A DNA stretch of 64,000 nt from Agrypnia vestita (taxonomy: Eukaryota; Arthropoda; Insecta; Trichoptera; Phryganeidae): the NCBI GenBank assembly GCA_016648135.1, contig JADDOH010002329.1:310001-374000 (forward strand), given 5' to 3'. The notes beneath the pieces are model-generated. The model worked only from the letters and a program-made list of their open reading frames with translations. It had not been told where the DNA came from and did not search any database. A program made the position numbers and the translations under genes. Of the stretch, positions 59,301 to 64,000 are shown piece by piece (position 1 is the stretch's first letter; every line of letters starts with the position of its first letter).

Positions 59301-61716
59301 TGTTCAATACAAGATTTTGACCCATAACGGCCAAACCAATCAATGCAATGTCTGCTTTCCTGAAATGACGAAACTTATTTACATTTTATGAAGAAACAAT
59401 AATTATAATAAAGCTTTTAACTTTTAGTGACAGATTCAAAAACCAATACGTCTGGAGAATAGCAAATAAACAGATGCTAAACAAGTAATGGTAAATTTTT
59501 TACTCGCTCAACTGCCCAAAGATTGTTTAGAGTGAAAGGATCATAAGTATCCATCGGGGTTTAGCAATGTACCGAAATAAACATATAAATTGTATCGCTC
59601 TATTTCATCTAAAAGTTGATCAGAATAGACTCTCTCACCTTTTCGACATTCTTATGTTTTTCCCTATTCTCTGAATCCACAAATCAGTGGCTTATTGGAT
59701 TAAAGAAATTTATAAAGATTAACTAAAATTGAGAAATCGGTACAAAATTGATATTTTTATGAAAAAGTATAAGTTATAAATATTGACCATAGCTAATATA
59801 ATATTGTAACTCGCAGACTTTAATTTGTAATAAGTATAATCAACTATTCAACTGTGTTCTGTGTAAAGATAATGTTATTTATAATTGCATTAAGTATTTT
59901 CTATTATGGTATATCTAATAAAATAACAGTTTATCAAAATAAATAATGAATGTGGTGATTTTAAAATAACAAATGAGGCCCATGCATGACTTGACATTGC
60001 AGATACTGAGGTGACTTTTGTGTCAAAGTTCAAGCATGTAAATAAGCGCAAACACTATTAGGCTTAGAAAACATAATTTTGAATACTTTTTTAATAATTA
60101 AAATAATCAATGAAGGTACAATGTGAAAAAAATATATACTTAAATAGGTATCAGGTAAACATGTTCCATTTAAGAAAGACAATCGAATTAGTATGTGTAA
60201 GTCCTGCGTATGACGCACATTGTTTCGTTGTGTTGATGTTTATACCTATAAAAACAATACAACGAAAAAATGTGTGCCATACACTTATTAAATTAATTGT
60301 CTCTCTTAAATGGAAAGATGTATACTATTAATGAGACAAATAGTTTATCATACTTTAGAGATAGAACATGCTGCAAAACGATTTAATCTAAACTGTGATA
60401 GAGTGGCTTGTTGGTGTAGTGATCACGACGTTCGCCTTGTGATCTGATGATTGGTGGTTTGAACCCCATTCCAGGACACCAGCAAATTAGACCTATTTTT
60501 ATAGCTTGAGCATTTAGTTTTTTTGAAAATATTAGGAATATTGATGCAACACGTATTCTGTGTTTGCATATCTATTAAAAAAATATAATATTTTGAGATA
60601 TTTCATTTTTGTAAATATTATCAATAAAAGTTTTCAAATAACCGAAAATTTTGTTTCAATATTCATAATTTATATTATATCGGAAATTGACATCAGTGCG
60701 TCACAATTTTATGAACAGTATATCGCAAAAAGGGAAATAGTTAGGCGAAAAGCTTAGATTTTTTTACGAAAATTGGTTTGATTAGTGGAGAATGGAAAAA
60801 TCTATGCTTAACTAAAATCTGTACTTAACTTAAACTATATATACCACTGATCAAACTACTAATCCATACAGATTAATGCTGGAATGTAGCAAAATTGTTG
60901 TTGATGGACCACCATACGCTAATAAAATTAAGATCCACCATATAAAAAAATTGAGCGAGTCTTAAAATATATTCTTAGGTTTTCACGGCCACTCAGAATC
61001 TTCTGGTTTGTGTCTTCTGGCCGACGTTTCGGATCCCATTGCAGGGTCCATCACCAGCCCTGATGATGGACCCTGCAATGGGATCTGAAACGTCGGCCAG
61101 AAAGGTCATTATAACACGGCATAATACCCCAGAAGACACAAACCTGAAGAGTCTTACAATAATCGCAAATGATGCGTAACATCCTTTCTCAGTAACGCTT
61201 TGTTTGTTTCTCAATAACGCTCAGTAACAACTCGTCCAAACTGCTGTAAGCAATTTGGATGAGAGGTGGAGAACAATTTCTACCAGAGAGATCAAGTTCT
61301 ACCCTGAGTTGTAGCGCAGTAGAATCAGAAAATTATGTTCCCAATCTTTTACAGTTTCTTTCAACCATATCAAATGTTATAGAAACAGATCATTTTTAAA
61401 GTCTGATTCATGAAATAAAGGTAGTATGTGTAAAATATAATAATTTAATTACAGAATAAATTTATGATAATTCTTTTTAAATAATGCATAAATGAAGTAT
61501 GAACTTTGTAATGTGTAAAACACCTATAAAAGAATTAAAATTAAGGTTTTGTCTGACCTCAAGAAACACTGAGAGGTCATTTATATGTACTTACTCACTT
61601 TCTGAATTTATTTATTTAGGTTAGGGTTATTCATTTATGAAACTTAATAATAAAACAAAGGTTATGCCTAGTATCATTAAACAGAAGCAAAAAAAATGAT
61701 GCACTTACCCCGACAT
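44198..61716 (-). CDS. Pgd: 6-phosphogluconate dehydrogenase, decarboxylating; complete, ten coding exons
   Basis: Exons join in frame on the minus strand: 61716-61709, 59359-59251, 58919-58805, 54510-54359, 49727-49635, 49217-49067, 47011-46901, 46235-46092, 45938-45490 and 44317-44198 (stop TGA). They total 1452 bases, or 483 residues, the usual length of animal enzymes. It oxidises and decarboxylates 6-phosphogluconate to ribulose 5-phosphate, making NADPH, in the cytosolic pentose phosphate pathway. Seen: NADP-binding GLAVMGQN (11-18) and NRT (34-36), SGG (130-132), catalytic Lys184 and Glu191 in [14 protein letters not shown], the family signature [13 protein letters not shown] (254-266), and tail Arg447 and His453, which in family structures reach the partner subunit's site. 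All junctions are GT-AG and no key residue is lost, so the gene is expected to be functional. It lies convergent with bab. Confidence 0.98.
44318..45489 (-). other. Pgd intron 9
   Basis: GT-AG intron, AT-rich. Contains a perfect 18-bp stem inverted repeat with a 19-base loop (44719-44773). No gene seen. Confidence 0.9.
44719..44773. repeat. Perfect 18-bp stem inverted repeat
   Basis: GACCACTTGTCAGCCAGG (44719-44736), a 19-base spacer, then the exact complement (44756-44773). The stem is GC-balanced, unlike the AT-rich hairpins elsewhere. Confidence 0.85.
45490..45938 (-). CDS. Pgd: Pgd exon 9 (largest exon)
   Basis: Acceptor tttacag, donor gtaagt. 449 bases encoding residues 295-444, including [43 protein letters not shown] and [17 protein letters not shown]. 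The open frame that extends to an upstream ATG reads through intron bases; the true exon starts at the acceptor. Confidence 0.98.
46092..46235 (-). CDS. Pgd: Pgd exon 8 (6PGD signature)
   Basis: Acceptor aaatag, donor gtatgt. Residues 248-294: [19 protein letters not shown] (the PROSITE-type 6PGD signature, with Lys261 that binds substrate phosphate), then [19 protein letters not shown] and FARCLSALK. Confidence 0.98.
46236..46900 (-). other. Pgd intron 7
   Basis: GT-AG intron of 665 bases. AT-rich with no transposon recognised. A GGTGGCGC string (46571-46578) resembles the core of insect CTCF sites. Confidence 0.85.
46901..47011 (-). CDS. Pgd: Pgd exon 7
   Basis: Acceptor tattag, donor gtgtgt. 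Encodes residues 210-247: [20 protein letters not shown], then [17 protein letters not shown]. This is the all-helical domain region W(N/S)xGxLxSFLIEIT common to 6PGDs. Confidence 0.96.
47792..48265. mobile_element. hAT-type MITE with 8-bp target duplication
   Basis: Ends TAGGGAATGCAATCCCGA and the exact complement TCGGGATTGCATTCCCTA... (18 bases shared bar one position), flanked by GTACACAC (47784-47791) and GTACATAC (48266-48273): an 8-bp target duplication with one difference that fits the hAT nTnnnnAn preference. 474 bases with no transposase. Internal GGGATCCC-type palindromic blocks occur near both ends. Confidence 0.75.
48825..48900 (+). repeat. SINE tail-like repeat
   Basis: AAGAATATTGATGAGATATG, TATTCCGTGTATCTTTGTAT matches the tail of the SINE-like copy at 60403. 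No head is recognisable. Confidence 0.45.
49067..49217 (-). CDS. Pgd: Pgd exon 6 (catalytic Lys and Glu)
   Basis: Acceptor tttttcag, donor gtaagt. Residues 160-209 plus one base, including [19 protein letters not shown]: Lys184 (general base), Asn188, Glu191 (general acid) and Tyr192 are all present. Confidence 0.98.
49218..49634 (-). other. Pgd intron 5
   Basis: GT-AG intron of 417 bases, AT-rich. I see nothing else in it. Confidence 0.9.
49635..49727 (-). CDS. Pgd: Pgd exon 5 (SGG substrate loop)
   Basis: Acceptor ttgtag, donor gtacca. Exactly 31 codons in phase 0 on both sides: [18 protein letters not shown], then [13 protein letters not shown] (129-159). SGGEDGAR holds the Ser-Gly-Gly that contacts 6-phosphogluconate. 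No separate open frame is long enough to reveal it. Confidence 0.97.
49890..50265 (-). mobile_element. LINE reverse-transcriptase C-terminal remnant
   Basis: On the minus strand: [10 protein letters not shown] (the RT L-x-YG-x-E motif area), then [16 protein letters not shown], then [20 protein letters not shown] and [13 protein letters not shown]. Frame changes separate the blocks. It looks like the same broad LINE class as the copies near 5.5 kb and 41.9 kb, all on the minus strand. Confidence 0.7.
51411..52093. mobile_element. Large-TIR MITE with nested palindrome
   Basis: Left arm about 51411-51525 and right arm about 51978-52093 are near-complements over roughly 110 bases (for example AAATATTGATTGTATTATTT, TTACATGT..GGAAATACCTTTC, CCAGGGTGTTATA). 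Between them lies a second inverted repeat (51520-51690; arms AAAACATT/AATGTTTT-type around TTTGTTTTTCTAAATTATTTG). No transposase. Confidence 0.8.
51520..51690. repeat. Nested palindrome within the large-TIR MITE
   Basis: TCAAAATGA.TGTCTTTTGTTTTTTG, TTTTTCTAAATTATTTGAAAA is mirrored by TTTTCAAATAATTTAGAAAAA, CAAAAAACA...GTCATTTTGA. Arms are about 60 bases with a 50-base AT-rich spacer, consistent with a smaller MITE inserted near the left end. Confidence 0.75.
52324..52370. repeat. Perfect 21-bp stem hairpin
   Basis: CTACATATTATTTTTCTATTG (split: CTACATATTATTTTTCTATT + G), loop TTTTA, then the exact complement. No mismatch. Confidence 0.85.
52908..53008 (-). repeat. Repeat family H, left arm of an inverted pair
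   Basis: On the minus strand: ATGATGATGGACCCTGCAAT, GGAATCCAAAACGTCGGCCA, GAAATGTCTTAAAAATATGG, TATAATACTTCAGAAAACCC. Paired with the + arm at 53093; spacer about 85 bases. Confidence 0.75.
53093..53212 (+). repeat. Repeat family H, right arm of an inverted pair
   Basis: CTGATGA (53102-53108), a 20-base hairpin-like middle, GAAAC (53129-53133), then CGGCCAGAAAGGTCGTAAAA, ACACGGCATAATACCCCAGA, AAACACAAATCAGAAGA. Confidence 0.8.
53690..53765 (-). repeat. Repeat family H, half-copy
   Basis: On the minus strand: AGGACCCTGCGATAGAATCC, GATACGTTGTCCAGAAAGGT, CCTATAAACACGGCGAAATA, CCCGAGAAGAC. No opposite arm was seen. Confidence 0.7.
54359..54510 (-). CDS. Pgd: Pgd exon 4
   Basis: Acceptor tttttag, donor gtaagt. 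Encodes residues 78-128: [19 protein letters not shown], then [17 protein letters not shown] and [16 protein letters not shown] is a family hallmark lining the cofactor/substrate cleft. It is preceded by a 4.3-kb intron carrying a mariner remnant. Confidence 0.97.
54643..55527 (-). mobile_element. mariner-family element, deleted copy
   Basis: The minus-strand open frame 55148-54810 includes [40 protein letters not shown] and [14 protein letters not shown], matching the N-terminal part of mariner transposases. A segment is missing between [15 protein letters not shown] and the usual helix-turn-helix, and the DDD catalytic part is absent. Ends about AGGGCTGTATTATAAGTACT (left) and the partly complementary right end finishing CGTACAACCCTCG look like imperfect terminal inverted repeats, each next to TA. 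Confidence 0.75.
55205..55262 (-). repeat. MITE A, single end (partial)
   Basis: TTCCAAAATATATGTTTACG, TAAAAGTCGATATACTCAAT, GCATGCGTC resembles the right end of MITE A. It lies inside the mariner-like element at 54643-55527; no opposite end was found. Confidence 0.5.
56145..56190. repeat. Perfect 46-bp palindrome without spacer
   Basis: TTTTTCATAATAACTCAATA + AAA joined directly to its exact complement. Outside it, GACTAAT (56113-56119) and ATTAGTC (56196-56202) also pair, hinting at a longer, decayed foldback element. Confidence 0.85.
56310..56590 (+). repeat. Dispersed repeat G, copy 2
   Basis: CCACCCTGGGAGCCTGAAAT, TTAAGTAGAAATTGGATGAA, TTTTTATTGGCACTTATT, TTAAACTATTATTTCATTCC, then a longer GC-richer block ending GAGGTTTGTCCAAGACTGAA. 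Parallel to the copy at 2590. Confidence 0.65.
57845..57950 (-). repeat. Dispersed repeat G, reversed partial copy
   Basis: On the minus strand: ACCAACCTGTTAGCCTAAAA, TCTAGGTAGAAATTGGGTGA, then ATTATTGGTACTTATTAA, in the same order as the copy at 56310. Confidence 0.55.
58261..58470 (+). other. Unassigned small open frame in Pgd intron 3
   Basis: 69 codons: [20 protein letters not shown], then [20 protein letters not shown]. Antisense to Pgd, unrecognised, with composition a little GC-richer than the intron. Most likely transposon debris or chance. Confidence 0.15.
58805..58919 (-). CDS. Pgd: Pgd exon 3
   Basis: Acceptor attacag, donor gtttgt. Encodes residues 40-77 plus one base: [19 protein letters not shown], then [19 protein letters not shown]. 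This is the family's cofactor-domain segment ending in the LVKAGSAVD strand that continues in exon 4. Confidence 0.96.
59251..59359 (-). CDS. Pgd: Pgd exon 2 (NADP-binding fold)
   Basis: Acceptor tttcag, donor gtaaaa. Encodes residues 3-39, [20 protein letters not shown] then ...[12 protein letters not shown]. This is the Rossmann beta-alpha-beta unit with the GxAxMGxN fingerprint and the Asn-Arg-Thr that reads the NADP 2'-phosphate. Confidence 0.97.
60164..60316. mobile_element. Palindromic MITE P, copy 2
   Basis: Same order as the copy at 31875: TTCCATTTAAGAAAGACAAT, GAATTAGTATGTGTAAG, CGCACATTGTTTCGTTGTG, TTGATGTTTATAC, then the complement arm to TTAAATGGAAA. More diverged than copy 1. 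It lies in Pgd intron 1. Confidence 0.8.
60403..60590 (+). repeat. tRNA-derived SINE-like copy
   Basis: GTGGCTTGTTGGTGTAGTGA (A-box-like), then GGTGGTTTGAACCCCAT (B-box-like), followed by a tail GGAATATTGATGCAACACG, TATTCTGTGTTTGCATATCT, ATT then an A-run. The same tail recurs near 48850 and 43455. Confidence 0.6.
60985..61160. repeat. Repeat family H, head-to-head inverted pair
   Basis: The left arm (minus, about 60995-61055) and right arm (plus, 61052-61160) are nearly contiguous. The right arm has CTGATGA (61060-61066), TGGACCCTGCAATGGGATCT, GAAAC (61087-61091), CGGCCAGAAAGGTC, ACACGGCATAATACCCCAGA. The left arm lacks about 33 bases between two CTTCTGG/TTTCTGG strings, consistent with a short-homology deletion. 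Confidence 0.8.
61709..61716 (-). CDS. Pgd: Pgd exon 1 coding part (MS + 2 bases)
   Basis: ATGTCGGG followed by the donor gtaagt. Only eight coding bases; together with the first base of exon 2 they give Met-Ser-Gly, the usual N terminus of animal 6PGD (MSG/MA followed by ADIALIG). The start is set by this match and by the donor directly after it. Confidence 0.88.
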
Positions 61717-61930
61717 TTTAGTGGTTCGATTGAATCGATGTTTTTTAAATAATAATATCAAATGTTTCCGATTTGACAGATGACAAAGAGATGTCACTCG
61801 CGGCGCCGTCGAGCGTTGAATGTTGAATGAACAGCTATTGCTGAACTGACTGAAAAGTAAGTCGCTAACTTTATCGTTGTCGCCGCCTGCGGTCGCCGTT
61901 CACTTGTCGCTCGCTACTTACAATTATTAC
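61717..61930 (-). promoter_or_regulatory. Pgd promoter and 5' UTR region
   Basis: Directly upstream of the Pgd ATG the sequence becomes GC-rich (CTCGCGGCGCCGTCGAGCG at about 61797-61815, and GTCGCCGCCTGCGGTCGCCG at about 61880-61899) after long AT-rich stretches. No TATA box stands out, as expected for a housekeeping gene. The transcription start cannot be set from sequence alone. Confidence 0.45.
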
Positions 61931-62336
61931 AAGGTCGTCCAAATGCATTTATTAAAAAACAATTCAAACGAACATCGTTTATCTAATTTTAATATTCAAA
62001 TGACGCGATCAGTTTTAAAATAAATAATATCGGTAACGGCCAGTGAACAAGATTATATTTTTAAAAAACATGTATTTTTCTCTGTATTATCGGAGACAAA
62101 TGTTTCAAATTGCAGTATATTTCGCCAGGGACGAGGATCAATTTATAAGACAATATGTATACAGGACTAAAATGGATGTAAAGATATAAAATGTTTGATC
62201 AGTAATAAAAGTTCAAAATGGTTATTTTATTAAAAAATCTTTATTTTAGGAAATATCCACCGATATTGTAGGGTTCATTTTATATAACTACATACCTAGG
62301 ATACCTACATACAGGTAATGAGGCAATAAAGCCATG

Positions 62337-63085
62337 TATTCACTAGGGGACAAATCGCGAAACATTCCGCTCGACATGTCGCATCAACATCTACGCTCAT
62401 GTTTCGGGGACAATGACGCGGTCATTTGACGTGTACACACCGGGACTCACATATCTTGTCGCGGAAATGTCATCCGATGAGGTTATGGATGACAGCTGCG
62501 GTATCTCATTTGGCGAAAACGGGGTTCCGCGCAATTCGAAATGTTTTTTTGGGTCGCAATTTCAAATTAATGAGGTTTTACTGTAGTAAATTGAATATTA
62601 TTAAAAACAAGGTCCTTTTTGCAAATAATTATTGTTTTCCAGACGTCGCGGAAATATATCGCCCTATGAGGTTATGATGATAACCGCGTATCTGTTTATG
62701 TTAATGAGTTTATCGAAAAGTAAGAGGAGAAAAAAGAGGAGAATGCGAAATTATTTACTGCAAAGAGAAAGAAGGACGGACATTCTATGCGATCTTCGAT
62801 CGATACAGCTCGACGAGTTCGAGAACGATTTCGTTTCCCCGCATTGTCATCTTGACAGATGCAGCGCATGCGTATTCACTTGTTTACATACCACGTGGTA
62901 CTGACGCTCCGCGGAATGTTGCAGTGAGTACGCTCGGGTATCGTGCGCATGGCAACGTTGCCACGGCACGTAGAAATGCCGCGCTATGTTGTGCGCGAGG
63001 TCGCGGAACAGTGCACGACGTTGCAACGTCACGTAGACTCTATGCCGCGCGTGCTGTTGAGGGACAATTTGTCCCCTAGTGAATA
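62337..63085 (+). mobile_element. Harbinger-like DNA transposon, degenerate
   Basis: Perfect terminal inverted repeats of about 19 bases: TATTCACTAGGGGACAAAT at the left and its complement ending CCCCTAGTGAATA at 63085. Inside, 62632-62904 reads KRRKKRRMRNYLLQRERRTD, then ILCDLRSIQLDEFENDF, resembling the start of PIF/Harbinger transposases (a basic stretch, then LxxDEFxNxF). The rest of the transposase is missing. A segment with GTCGCGGAAAT...GAGGTTATG occurs twice (62457-62510 and 62643-62697). GC content is well above the surroundings. Confidence 0.7.
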
Positions 63086-64000
63086 CATACCTTAAGACTT
63101 GAAACAGCTGTCGCTGCTGTCAGTAATTCTAAAACAAAGGTAATCCTCCTGAAACAGAAACCTATAATTACGAACAAATATAGCATTAGTTCAAGTGAAT
63201 CAAGTAAAATAAAAACGTCTTTTGGACAAAGACAATTTAATTTCACAGCCCCGCTTGTTTTTAACAAATTACCAAATGAAACTATCACTAATTTTATAAA
63301 AATATCAGGTAGGTAGTACCTAGAAGGTATGCTGAAGAAGTGATCCGCCCTTGACCTCTAAATAGGCAAAATCTGCTTTATATCATTTCAAGTATACTCT
63401 AATAAAGTATTTATTTTTGTATCTACTTAATTTATTTTTTTTGTATCTTATCTTTTGTATTTATTTTTGTGTACACCTATTTAAATTTTTATCTTAATTT
63501 TATATTCATATTTTATTTTAGATTTATGTATTCTTATGATTGTATGTATTACTAAATTCTTTCTGCATTTTTTACGTGTATACTTCTTTACTATAGCTAT
63601 TTGTTACTATTACATAACCAGCAAATGAGAATAACTGCCACGGAACAGGTTTTACCTAGTGTGGCAGTTATTAGTAACTTATAAAACAAATGTAAAATAA
63701 ACAATAAAATAAAAAAAGTCCGGCGACAAGTCTATTGGGAACATAAGAACATTATTACGCGGATTGGAAATATTTCGGTTGCCTTGATGAGTGATAGTTG
63801 TCAATGATTAGCGCAAATTCACGAGATTGCTGCAGGTTTTTCCAATGACTGGAGAATCTGTATGGCTGATTAGTGTAGTAGAAATTGCGACAAAAGGTTA
63901 GCATAAAATACGAGTATATTACATCTCAAGCTGGACATGTCAAATGTTTTGAAATAAAATGCATTCATAGCTACCTACCCATGAATTGAATTTCTATGAA
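63086..64000. other. Upstream flank of Pgd after the Harbinger element
   Basis: Starts with the LINE tail (63090-63314), then AT-rich sequence with a TATTTATTTTTGTATCT-type tandem tract (63405-63480) and a perfect 12-bp inverted repeat AATAACTGCCAC/GTGGCAGTTATT (63632-63672). No gene seen to the window edge. Confidence 0.6.
63090..63314 (+). mobile_element. Non-LTR retrotransposon (L2/CR1-like) C-terminal tail
   Basis: An ATG-less open frame reads LRLETAVAAVSNSKTKVILL, continuing to KTSFGQRQFNFTAPLVFNKL, then PNETITNFIKISGR and a stop. The pattern (F/Y)xxxAPxxFNxLPxxI is characteristic of the very C terminus of L2/CR1/Daphne-type reverse transcriptases. It starts directly at the right end of a Harbinger-type element (63085), so the LINE was probably truncated by, or lies next to, that insertion. 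An A/T-rich tail and a perfect 12-bp inverted repeat (63632-63672) follow. Confidence 0.7.

Larger units (their letters stand above)
59360..61708 (-). other. Pgd intron 1
   Basis: GT-AG intron of 2.35 kb. Contains a palindromic MITE (60164-60316), a tRNA-derived SINE-like copy (60403-60590) and an inverted pair of the CTGATGA/GAAA family (about 60985-61160). Confidence 0.9.

Noticed and set aside
1..64000. CRISPR arrays, operons, bacterial-type promoters or ribosome binding sites
   Set aside because: The sequence is an intron-containing animal genome; no regularly spaced repeat arrays or prokaryotic signals were seen.

Overview
The window looks like lepidopteran nuclear DNA: AT-rich, intron-rich, GT-AG spliced, and crowded with moth/butterfly-style transposon remnants (PIF/Harbinger, mariner, piggyBac- and hAT-type non-autonomous elements, RTE-like LINE tails, tRNA-derived SINE pieces). 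Two real protein-coding genes can be assembled exon by exon; nearly all other open frames are chance or transposon debris.

Gene 1 (+ strand, 24387-34250) is the 3' half of bric-a-brac (bab), a BTB/pipsqueak transcription factor. Four coding exons give 288 codons carrying the pipsqueak helix-turn-helix, an AT-hook and a Pro/Ala-rich C terminus. The BTB exons are not in the window, so 1-24386 is best read as a large upstream bab intron (or introns). It holds several GC-richer islands that could be regulatory, between old transposons. Gene 2 (- strand, 61716-44198) is a complete 6-phosphogluconate dehydrogenase gene (Pgd). Ten coding exons join without a break into 483 codons with all key cofactor, catalytic and substrate residues present.

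Layout: 1-24386 bab upstream intron; 24387-34250 bab exons and three introns; 34251-about 40400 transposon-poor AT-rich sequence (likely long bab 3' UTR plus spacer); 40440-43400 a transposon cluster in the convergent intergenic space; 43600-61716 Pgd with transposon-filled introns; 61717-61930 Pgd promoter area; 62337-64000 a Harbinger-type element beside a LINE tail. bab and Pgd point at each other (tail to tail) and show no shared pathway: one is a developmental regulator, the other an oxidative pentose phosphate enzyme. Both have been reported Z-linked in Lepidoptera, so a Z-chromosome origin is a reasonable inference.

The most unusual signals are: a repeat family built on a hammerhead-ribozyme-like core (CTGATGA, hairpin, GAAAC), with loosely similar motifs elsewhere in the window; an 878-bp inverted-repeat element whose empty target site is preserved in a second copy of the host repeat inside the same window; a MITE nested in a mariner; two copies of a long palindromic MITE; a hAT-type MITE with an 8-bp target duplication; and several near-perfect palindromes inside Pgd introns.
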